From NCBI GenBank assembly GCA_947630725.1, contig CANRIS010000015.1, positions 1 through 62,221 of the forward strand: a stretch of DNA of 62,221 nucleotides. Direction: 5' to 3'. Within the stretch, counting starts at the first letter, position 1. Each line of letters opens with the position of its first letter. The stretch is from an uncultured Clostridia bacterium (GTDB taxonomy: Bacteria > Bacillota > Clostridia > Lachnospirales > CAG-274). The translations under genes and the position numbers were made by a program. Below are positions 51,839 through 59,293 of the stretch, piece by piece. The notes under the pieces are model-generated. The model searched no databases. It was not told the origin of the DNA and saw nothing but the letters and a program-made list of their open reading frames with translations.

Positions 51839-54430
51839 ATGGATAAAGTTATAGTATCATTGGATTCTGAAAAGTTCAGTAATAAACCTTCGGGATCTGA
51901 AATAAGTAATTTGAATAATAGGATTTATAAAAAAGAATGCAGTATATCTTTAGCTGATTTAGCTTATAAAGTAGGAAGCGAAGGCTACAGCTTTGCTCCT
52001 GCTACATTCGGAAATTCAAGAAAGGCATCAGAAGTAAAGCAGATACAGCTTTTATGTCTTGATTTTGATAATAGTGATAAAATTATATCTTTGGACGAGG
52101 CTTTGGATAGATCTGATAGACTTGATCTGCCAATTGCTTTTGCATACGAAACTTTCAGCTCGCATAACTGCAGCAAGTTTCGTATTGTCTACAGATATTA
52201 TGAGCCTATTGTAAATCAGGATTTTTATAAAATAATGATAAATATTATGTTTGAAATATTTCCTGAAGCAGATAAAGCCACAAAAGATTGGAGCAGAATA
52301 TTTTTTGGAGGTAAAGGCTTACTTACTGAGGTCAAAGAAGATTTAATATATCCAGCAGGTATGTTTTCAGCCTTATATTACTTATACGGGAGCAATAACA
52401 ATAAGGAAAAATGCAGTAAAATCAGAAATTTTGCTCTTAATAATGGAATGGCTCTTATGAATAAGACATTTTATGTGGAAACTATGGATTATAGAGATGT
52501 AAAAAGTTTGGACAAGCCTATATTATATAATATAGCAGGCGACAAATCTTTTACAGATGAAGTATTTGTTATTCATTTGAATAGCAATAAAAATACAGTA
52601 GTTGATAACGAAAAGAGATTTTCTGAAAATATGGTAAATCATATAAAAAATGATGATCTCTATAGTGAATGCAGACTCATACGAGATCTGAAGGATGGAA
52701 AAAGGTGGCTATATTATCCTGAGCTATGGGGTATACTTACAAACCTTGTACATATAAACGGAGGACTTAAATATTTCAGAAGGATTATGGATACCCTTGA
52801 AAAAACTGTAGATTATCCATATAAATATGATAAGTGGCGTTCTAACTGTACTCAGATAAGCAAAAGTCCATATGCTCCCAAAAAGTGTGAGGATTATTGT
52901 CCCTATTCAGAAGAATGTAAGCATGGGAAGAATATAATCGCAACTGTAAATATCTCTAAAAAGGAATTCACAGTTCTTAATAACAATAAAAATTATGTAG
53001 ATGAAGCTACAGCAAGGGAAAAATTATATACTTATACAAAGGAAGCTCTTATATCAAATGATGACGATATTCATATACTAAGTGCTCAGACAGGTCTGGG
53101 AAAAACATACACCTATATCAGATGTGTTAAGGATCTTGGTATAAATTGTATAATAGCCGTTCCCACAAGTAAGCTCAAAAACGAAGTCTATAACAGAATG
53201 CTGAAAGAAGGCATAGCTGTAAAGATGACTCCTGCTTTGCCTGAAGATATTGAAGAAGATGAGAAGGAAACCCTTAAGTATTTGTATAAAAAGGGAGATA
53301 TTTATGGGTATAAGGAATTCATGATAGGTCTCAGTAAAAAATATGAGAGCATCAGAAGCTATACCAATGAGCTTAAAGAAGCCTTAAATTATAGCGGTAA
53401 TATAATAACCACTCATTTCAGGCTTCTGTATCAGTTAAGAGAAAAAACTCTTAATAATCACACAATTATAATAGATGAGGACATAATAAATACTATGTTC
53501 CACATTGATAGTATAAAGCTTTCAGATTTAAAATATATACAGAGCAGGAATTATATTAAAAAAGAAGTAAGGGACAGAATAAAATACTACACTAAGGAGG
53601 ATTATGATAAATTATATAAAAAGCATATTTCCGAACCACCTATATTCTTAAGCCGCAGCACTATGAAAAAACTTTCAAGGGATCCTGAAATAGATTTTAA
53701 TTTATTTGATTTTCTGAATTCTAAGGCTACAATGGTAGATATTCAAAAAGGAGTTGTATACTATGCTTGGTGTAAGGATCTGCCAAATCAGAAAGTAATC
53801 ATAACATCTGCCACAGCCAACGATAAAGTTTACGCCACGTTCTTTAAAAACAGGCATATAAGAAAATATCCAATAGAAGAAGTAAAATATAAAGGCAAGA
53901 TTTTACAATATACCGAAGATAGCTTCAGCAGGAATTGGATAGACAAAAATACTGAAAAGTTTGAGGAACTGAGAAAAAAATATAATGAGATGGGCTGCTA
54001 TGAGATATGCTTTAAGAAATATGAAAATGAATATACCGTCCTCTACTTCGGCAATACCCAAGGAAAGGACAGCTTTTCGGACAGAGATCTGGCTGTTCTG
54101 GGAACGCCATTTCCCAACGACAAGGTTTGCAGACTTATGGCGGCTGCAATGGACTATAATAAAGAAATCATTAAAAAGGACACTATAAATATAAGAAAGA
54201 TAACCTATGATAATTACAAGTTTTATTTTTCAACATTTAAAGATGAATTTATGCAGGAGATACATATATTTTTAATTTCAAATGAGCTGGAGCAGGCAAT
54301 CGGTCGGGCAAGGCTTTTAAATAAAAACAGCACTGTATATGTACACTCATCATTTCCTGCAAAACAGGCAGAATTTATATCAATGGAGCATAAAGAAAAC
54401 ACTAACGAAATAAGCAACGACAATGATTAA
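51839..54430 (+). CDS. Primase-helicase fusion (archaeo-eukaryotic primase plus superfamily 2 helicase)
   Basis: In this 863-residue protein the N-terminal part (about 60-190) has the pattern of AEP primases: LLCLDFDNSDK (h-D-h-D), SSHNCSKFRIVYRYY and DWSRIFFGGKGLL. A Cys cluster follows near 350 (CEDYCPYSEECKHG). The helicase (about 400-850) has Walker A-type SAQTGLGKTYT, Walker B-type IIIDED, NQKVIITSATAND and arginine-finger motif ELEQAIGRARLL. It probably replicates the excised element. AGGAGGTG precedes the ATG. Base use is AT-rich, unlike the PTS genes. Confidence 0.75.
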   Translation: MDKVIVSLDSEKFSNKPSGSEISNLNNRIYKKECSISLADLAYKVGSEGYSFAPATFGNSRKASEVKQIQLLCLDFDNSDKIISLDEALDRSDRLDLPIAFAYETFSSHNCSKFRIVYRYYEPIVNQDFYKIMINIMFEIFPEADKATKDWSRIFFGGKGLLTEVKEDLIYPAGMFSALYYLYGSNNNKEKCSKIRNFALNNGMALMNKTFYVETMDYRDVKSLDKPILYNIAGDKSFTDEVFVIHLNSNKNTVVDNEKRFSENMVNHIKNDDLYSECRLIRDLKDGKRWLYYPELWGILTNLVHINGGLKYFRRIMDTLEKTVDYPYKYDKWRSNCTQISKSPYAPKKCEDYCPYSEECKHGKNIIATVNISKKEFTVLNNNKNYVDEATAREKLYTYTKEALISNDDDIHILSAQTGLGKTYTYIRCVKDLGINCIIAVPTSKLKNEVYNRMLKEGIAVKMTPALPEDIEEDEKETLKYLYKKGDIYGYKEFMIGLSKKYESIRSYTNELKEALNYSGNIITTHFRLLYQLREKTLNNHTIIIDEDIINTMFHIDSIKLSDLKYIQSRNYIKKEVRDRIKYYTKEDYDKLYKKHISEPPIFLSRSTMKKLSRDPEIDFNLFDFLNSKATMVDIQKGVVYYAWCKDLPNQKVIITSATANDKVYATFFKNRHIRKYPIEEVKYKGKILQYTEDSFSRNWIDKNTEKFEELRKKYNEMGCYEICFKKYENEYTVLYFGNTQGKDSFSDRDLAVLGTPFPNDKVCRLMAAAMDYNKEIIKKDTINIRKITYDNYKFYFSTFKDEFMQEIHIFLISNELEQAIGRARLLNKNSTVYVHSSFPAKQAEFISMEHKENTNEISNDND

Positions 54431-54476
54431 AAAAATTTTTACTTTTATAAAGTTTATATTTTAATAGTTTGGGCAG

Positions 54477-54623
54477 CCGTATATGTGCATTTGTCAGGCA
54501 CATATACGGAAGTCCGACAGACAGGAATGAAAGAACGAAATACTTTCTTATTCCTGCCTGTTCGGACTTAGGGACAGACTATAATTAAGTAGATATCCTG
54601 TATGATTTATATTTAATTATAGC
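54477..54623. repeat. Three consecutive hairpins after the primase-helicase gene
   Basis: First stem CCGTATATGTGC/GCACATATACGG (54477-54509). Second a long imperfect stem, AAGTCCGACAG..CAGGAAT..GAAAG/CTTTC..ATTCCTG..TTCGGACTT (54510-54569), which begins at the next base. Third CTATAATTAA/TTAATTATAG (54578-54622). The gap 54431-54684 has no gene. It could be a replication origin (double- or single-strand), an oriT or a structured RNA. Confidence 0.75.
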
Positions 54624-54684
54624 CTGAGTAAACATAATAAAAACTATGTTGAGGGTATAATACAACCGACAGAAAAGGAGGAGC

Positions 54685-54873
54685 TTACGCTCCCCCAAAG
54701 GATTTTTTTCGGATATAGTCTGCCAAGGCAAGCTTGGTTATTCTCCAGTTTTTGCCGGATTTGTAGCCTACGAGCTGCTTGGTATTCAGCAGCTGATATA
54801 AGGTATTTTTACCAATCAAAAGAATTTCACAAACCTCTGCAGGCTTTAAGATCTCATTATAATCGTCTAACAT
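54685..54873 (-). CDS. Excisionase-type HTH_17 DNA-binding protein
   Basis: In this 62-residue protein, ILKPAEVCEILLIGKNTLYQLLNTKQLVGYKSGKNWRITKLALADYI is the compact HTH_17/MerR-like fold used by Xis-like and regulatory proteins. It lies beside the three-hairpin region and might bind it. GGGGGA precedes the start. Confidence 0.8.
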   Translation of the reverse strand: MLDDYNEILKPAEVCEILLIGKNTLYQLLNTKQLVGYKSGKNWRITKLALADYIRKKSFGGA

Positions 54874-55019
54874 TTATTATCCCCCTTTTTAAGTCTATTA
54901 CTTAAATGTTGATATATAATAAAAAACATAGTCCACTTATGTAAACTATGTCGTTTATATGTTTTTATAAATTACAGATTAATCCTTAAGCATATTCAGA
55001 TAGGTATCTAATCTTGCAT

Positions 55020-55871
55020 TTATATAGCCTGCAAAGAGAGCTTCCATTGATGAAATATTTGTTTTATGTGATAATCATCGAAAGCGTTATAGTAAGTTAT
55101 TCTATCTGTAAATTTAATGTCAATGGGGGGATAGCCTGCTTTCATGAGTTCGAGATTCACAAGAAGTCTGCCTGTTCTGCCGTTGCCGTCAATGAAAGGG
55201 TGAATGCTTTCAAATTCAAGGTGGAAACGAGCCAGTTTTGTTATTATGTGTTCGGTACTTTCGGAGTAACTCAAAAGCAATTGTTCCATTTTTGGCGCAA
55301 TAAGATACGGCTGTACATGTTCGTTATGTGCGCCCATAATATGAACAGGGACTCTGCGATATACGCCACGGTCATCTTTTTTGTCTGCAAGTACAAGGTA
55401 GTGTATCTGTTTTATAATGCTTTCACTTAGCGCTGCATTATCCTTTACAAGACTGCTTACAAAGTCAAAAGCCTCCTTGTGACCTACGACCTCCATATGA
55501 TCCTTCAGAGGTTTTTTGTCAATTACAAGACCCTTTAAAACCATATCCGTTTCCCTAAGTGTTAGAGAATTGCCCTCTATTGCATTTGAATTATAGGTAT
55601 ACTCTACGGCAAATTCTTCGTTCAGTCGGAAAAGCTCGCCTTCGGTCAGAGGTCTTTTATTATCAAGCTCTGATTTTTTACGATCTATTTGCAGCAGGAG
55701 ACTTTCCTTTGATTTATAGCGTCCATCTGCAGGCTTTGTCGCATCCGCAGGAATTTTCCAGCTCCGTCCGTCCCGATATGCTCCGGGAATTTTTCCTTCG
55801 GCGCAAAGCGTTCTTATTCTTCTGTCAGAAATTCCCCATTTTTCAGAAGCCTGTCTGATTGTTATAAACAT
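55020..55871 (-). CDS. Fic protein with N-terminal HTH, C-terminus frameshifted
   Basis: Residues 1-48 are an HTH_17 domain (ITIRQASEKWGISDRRIRTLCAEGKIPG). The Fic core carries the AMP-transfer motif HPFIDGNGRTGR (His224). An inhibitory helix motif lies at 95-99 in YNSNAIEGN (class II, within the same protein). Fic enzymes attach AMP to target proteins. The reading frame ends KQIFHQWKLSLQAI, but the other frame continues SSMEALFAGYINARLDTYLNMLKD to a stop at 54979, the usual end of Fic proteins. So an indel near 55070 probably removed about 20 residues. Start at 55871 has GGAGGG. Confidence 0.85.
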   Translation of the reverse strand: MFITIRQASEKWGISDRRIRTLCAEGKIPGAYRDGRSWKIPADATKPADGRYKSKESLLLQIDRKKSELDNKRPLTEGELFRLNEEFAVEYTYNSNAIEGNSLTLRETDMVLKGLVIDKKPLKDHMEVVGHKEAFDFVSSLVKDNAALSESIIKQIHYLVLADKKDDRGVYRRVPVHIMGAHNEHVQPYLIAPKMEQLLLSYSESTEHIITKLARFHLEFESIHPFIDGNGRTGRLLVNLELMKAGYPPIDIKFTDRITYYNAFDDYHIKQIFHQWKLSLQAI

Positions 55872-55905
55872 AAACTATCCCTCCGATCATGTACATTATA
55901 CCATT

Positions 55906-55960
55906 TTATCGGAATAATATCAACAATATCGGAATAAAACAAGCCAATTTATCGGAACAA
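55906..55960. promoter_or_regulatory. Three direct repeats in the fic promoter
   Basis: TTATCGGAATAA (55906-55917), ATATCGGAATAA (55926-55937) and TTATCGGAACAA (55949-55960), 20 and 23 bases apart, lie just upstream of the fic start on the minus strand. Likely operators for the HTH domain of the Fic protein itself. Confidence 0.65.
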
Positions 55961-55973
55961 TACTTATATTATT

Positions 55974-56483
55974 TCACAGACTATACATAAATGGACCGGG
56001 ATGCATACCATGTTTAATATAAGCCATATTAAATATATCAATGTAATATTGTTTAAGATTGGAAACGGTCTTGCTATACTCTTTTCCGTTTAAAAAGTTT
56101 ACAGAATTTATAACAAAATGAATATGCTTTTCTATTTTATCTGTATGAACTGCATATACAACCTGAAATTCCTTTCCTATTGTGTTTGCTGTTTTATCCG
56201 CTATTTCTTTAATTACCACTCCTTCACAAATATCAAATAACTCTGGAAAAGATACTATAAGATGAACAATCTTCTCGTCAGGGTTTCTTTTATATAGTTT
56301 CTGAATTGCTCTGAACTGATTTGACATATAGGGAATACAGGTTCTTACAACACCTACGCACCCCGTAAGTTCAGGTCTTGTTTTATTACAGTCAAGAATA
56401 TACTCAAGAACCCTTGTTATTACGTCTTTACCATTTTTAGTTTCATCACCATATGTATTGCATGAATATTTTAATATAGCCAC
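55974..56483 (-). CDS. Minimal relaxase (MOBP-like)
   Basis: This 169-residue protein has YSCNTYG near the N-terminus (candidate catalytic Tyr), IVHLIVSFP, and HTDKIEKHIHFVINSVNF with the His triad region. Relaxases nick oriT and lead DNA into a recipient. Most are over 300 residues; here only the nuclease domain is present, as in some small mobilizable elements. It follows the RHH gene by 36 bases. No coupling protein gene is seen, so it needs a helper. Confidence 0.75.
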   Translation of the reverse strand: MAILKYSCNTYGDETKNGKDVITRVLEYILDCNKTRPELTGCVGVVRTCIPYMSNQFRAIQKLYKRNPDEKIVHLIVSFPELFDICEGVVIKEIADKTANTIGKEFQVVYAVHTDKIEKHIHFVINSVNFLNGKEYSKTVSNLKQYYIDIFNMAYIKHGMHPGPFMYSL

Positions 56484-56519
56484 AATTATGCTCCTTTTCG
56501 TTTTAACTGTTAAATAACT

Positions 56520-56801
56520 TTATTTACTATTTATTTCATTACAAACTTTGCACAAAACCTCCTTTATTTCTTTTCTTGTATCATTATCAGAGAAATATAT
56601 ATCATTCACCGCATCGGAGAGATTTATAATAGCCTTAGCCAGACTGTTAATTGCTATAAGATCGTTTTCATTGCCTGCCAAAGTATTTTCTATGGATCTG
56701 CATACAAATTCAGATAAAGTTATATTCATTTTGTCAGCAGCCTCCTTCGCTTTGGATTTTACTTCATCTGATATTCTTATACTTAATACTTTTCTTTTCA
56801 T
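56520..56801 (-). CDS. Ribbon-helix-helix relaxosome protein
   Basis: In this 93-residue protein the N-terminus, KVLSIRISDEVKSKAKEAADKMNITLSEFVCRSIENTL, is a typical RHH/CopG fold, followed by a helical tail. It lies directly upstream of the mini-relaxase and should bind oriT and/or its own promoter. The 234-base gap 56802-57035 before it is AT-rich with GCAGAA/TTCTGC as its only clear inverted repeat, a possible oriT. Confidence 0.7.
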   Translation of the reverse strand: MKRKVLSIRISDEVKSKAKEAADKMNITLSEFVCRSIENTLAGNENDLIAINSLAKAIINLSDAVNDIYFSDNDTRKEIKEVLCKVCNEINSK

Positions 56802-57035
56802 TTTTAACCTCCTAATCTATAATGTGAATATAATTTTACTTATATGATTAATGATTAAAATATTTAATATCATTAGTTTGTCTTTATAAGATTATTATCA
56901 AATCATTATTAGTTTATTTTTATATAGATATCAGCAATCATCATTATCTTACAATCTATTGGCAAGCAGAACTTTGTATTACATTCTGCTGTATTTTTTT
57001 GTTATTCTTATTTATTTTTTTACAACTGCCAATAT

Positions 57036-58202
57036 CTACCGGTTAAAATTATTATTGATAGCCTTGTCCAATCTGTCCATAGCTTCCGCTCTGACTGCAT
57101 TAGCCGAATGTAAGTATATCTGACTTGTAACATTCGAGCTGCTGTGGCCCAGTATTCTGGATACAGTTTCAACATCTGTTCCGGAATTAAGCAAAAGTGT
57201 AGCCGCCGTATGTCTGAGACCATGAAAGGTTATATACTTGAGATTATTTCTTTTGATAAACCTTCTGAACCATACAGATATGGAATCAGGATGCAGCGTG
57301 CCGCCAAAATCATTTGTAAACACAAAGTCGGAACCTTCCCATTTATTCAGCAAAAAATTTCTTATTTCATCCTGCCATTCCTTATACTTTTTCATAAGAT
57401 CACACATAGTTTCACTCATAGCTATAATTCTGTTAGATCTGACTGTCTTGGTGTCCTTATTCACCCTGCCATAACCTGACGCATAAATCGCAGCCTTATT
57501 TACATAAATGACCTTTTTTTCAAAATCTATATCCTCCCATTTAAGAGCCAATATTTCACTTCTTCTCATACCTGTATAAACAGCAAGCATTGTCATCGTT
57601 TTAGGTCTTATGTGTTCCTTCTCAAGAGCTTCAATAAGAATCCTTACTTCTTCCACAGAGTAAAACTCAACCTCCTTTTTTACAACCTTAGGCGGTTTTA
57701 TATGTAAAGCAGGATTAATTCCTATGATCTGCCATTCTATTGCCTTATTGTAAACAGAACTTATAAGTCTATGAATATGCTGTATAGTTTTGGCGGAATA
57801 TCCTCCCGGCTTGCCGTCTTTTCTTGCCCCGTCCTTACTCAGGCTTTTATAGAAATCAAGAAGCGTAACCGGCTTTATATCTGTAAGCTTCATATCTCCG
57901 ATTACAGGCAATATGTTTATACGAAGAAGATCCTTGTATCGTACATATGTTTTGACTTCCAGATTTGTTTCGGCATAGTTTTTGTCCCAAATGTCAACAA
58001 AATTTCTGAATTTCATGTTACTGTCAGCTGTTATATTGTTGCTTTCAACTTCAGCCACAAACAATGCAAGCTTTTTTCTGGCCTCCCTTTCGTTCTTTGC
58101 CTGAACAGTCTTTCTTATGTATTTTCTTGTTCCGTCAGACTTAAAACCGCTTGAAACAGTAAGCCTGTATTTGTCTTTACCTCGCTTTTCTATGCTGCCC
58201 AT
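57036..58202 (-). CDS. int: Tyrosine integrase of the tRNA-fMet element
   Basis: This 388-residue recombinase has an N-terminal arm-binding domain (IEKRGKDKYRLTVSSGFKSDG), a core-binding domain (FRNFVDIWDKNYAETNLEVKTYVRYKDLL) and a catalytic domain with Arg in YTGMRRSEIL, HGLRHTAATLLL, LGHSSSNVTSQIYLH and nucleophile Tyr in the last. All residues are in place, so it should be active. ATG 58202 is preferred because AAAGGGG precedes it. It is about 3.7 kb from the right attachment site with the large 834-residue gene between. Confidence 0.95.
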   Translation of the reverse strand: MGSIEKRGKDKYRLTVSSGFKSDGTRKYIRKTVQAKNEREARKKLALFVAEVESNNITADSNMKFRNFVDIWDKNYAETNLEVKTYVRYKDLLRINILPVIGDMKLTDIKPVTLLDFYKSLSKDGARKDGKPGGYSAKTIQHIHRLISSVYNKAIEWQIIGINPALHIKPPKVVKKEVEFYSVEEVRILIEALEKEHIRPKTMTMLAVYTGMRRSEILALKWEDIDFEKKVIYVNKAAIYASGYGRVNKDTKTVRSNRIIAMSETMCDLMKKYKEWQDEIRNFLLNKWEGSDFVFTNDFGGTLHPDSISVWFRRFIKRNNLKYITFHGLRHTAATLLLNSGTDVETVSRILGHSSSNVTSQIYLHSANAVRAEAMDRLDKAINNNFNR

Positions 58203-58230
58203 ATAAAAGTCCCCTTTCTTTTTTGCAATA

Positions 58231-58256
58231 AAAAAGGCCCTCAAAGAGAGCCTTTT
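58231..58256 (-). terminator. Terminator between xis and int
   Basis: AAAAGGCTCTC-TTT-GAGGGCCTTTTTT read on the minus strand. It lies between the end of xis and the start of int, so int needs readthrough or its own promoter. Confidence 0.75.
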
Positions 58257-58264
58257 ACGTAAAC

Positions 58265-58468
58265 TCATATAACAGATGAGGCTTCAAGTTCTGCAATAAA
58301 CTTTTTAAGACTTGAAAGTCTGAACAGTACTCTTCTGCCATAACGTATATGAGGTATTTTTTTGCGCCTTACCATATCCATAAGATGGCCATATTTAATG
58401 TGCATAAACTCCGCTGCCTCATAAGCACTTAAAAAAATATTTTCTAAATCTGTCGTATTGTTATTCAT
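58265..58468 (-). CDS. xis: Excisionase
   Basis: In this 67-residue protein (ATG 58468, with GGAGG at 8 bases), IFLSAYEAAEFMHIKYGHLMDMVRRKKIPHIRYGRRVLFRLSSLKKFIAELE is a HTH_17/Xis fold. The position directly upstream of the integrase supports a directionality-factor role. Confidence 0.8.
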   Translation of the reverse strand: MNNNTTDLENIFLSAYEAAEFMHIKYGHLMDMVRRKKIPHIRYGRRVLFRLSSLKKFIAELEASSVI

Positions 58469-58829
58469 AACAAACACCTCCGTATATTTTTTATTTATAA
58501 ATCAGTTAAGACCCTTGTAAAAACTTATAAAAACAAACAACATCAGCAGTCTCATTAAATAATATATAATCAGATAATTCAATCCTTTCAAATATATTTA
58601 CTTAAAGCTTCATTACATAAAAAAACCGAGATTTTATATATAAAGCCCCTGTGGGGGAGTACAGACTATAAATTAAAAAGCTAAGTCCTGCTTTCTCGGA
58701 AAACTTATGTTCTTGCAGGATCTTATATGTTATATGACTTGTAATTTTTTATTTTTACTGTAATACATAAAGCAAAACCGGTTGTCCTATAATCCACTAA
58801 ATAAAGCTCTATATACTGTACATATGCTC

Positions 58830-58855
58830 AAAATGCCTGTATATTTGCCTGTAAA
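58830..58855 (+). repeat. 26-bp direct repeat, copy 1
   Basis: The 26 bases, including two TGCCTGTA boxes each, recur exactly at 59196-59221, 366 bases downstream. Confidence 0.8.
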
Positions 58856-59195
58856 ATCATTTCTTGTACGGTTAAATGACATTTACGTAAATTTATTTAA
58901 AAAGAGTAATTTGTTACACAGAACAATTTCAAAAGACAAATCTATACTATAATAACAAGCTCCATAAAACCCTATGTATTACAAATCTTCATAAGTACTT
59001 TTATCATTTCTTGATATGAAGCCTTCCTTTACTTCGTCTTAAATTCTGATTTTTATTTGCCCATTTTATTAAAAATTCAGATTTTGTAAGTTTTTTATGT
59101 AAAAGGAATTGTATTTTCTATAATATGATATATAATAAATATAATGGTATTTTTCAATAACCATTATATTTAGCCAATATGCTAAATAAATATCG

Positions 59196-59221
59196 AAAAT
59201 GCCTGTATATTTGCCTGTAAA
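59196..59221 (+). repeat. 26-bp direct repeat, copy 2
   Basis: Exact match of 58830-58855. It lies about 70 bases upstream of the start of the 834-residue gene. Perhaps an iteron or an operator. Confidence 0.8.
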
Positions 59222-59293
59222 TCTTGTTTAATAAATAAACTTGATATATCTTTACAAGGCGTTATTGACATAATACAAAGGAGGAGCAAAAAT

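Larger units (their letters stand above)
58469..59293. other. Long non-coding region with repeats
   Basis: About 825 AT-rich bases upstream of the 834-residue gene without a convincing gene. It holds a TCCTGC/GCAGGA hairpin near 58686-58726, a perfect 26-bp direct repeat (58830-58855 and 59196-59221) and the palindrome ATATAATGGT/ACCATTATAT (59139-59169). It may be an origin of replication or a regulatory region shared by xis and the large gene. Confidence 0.55.
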
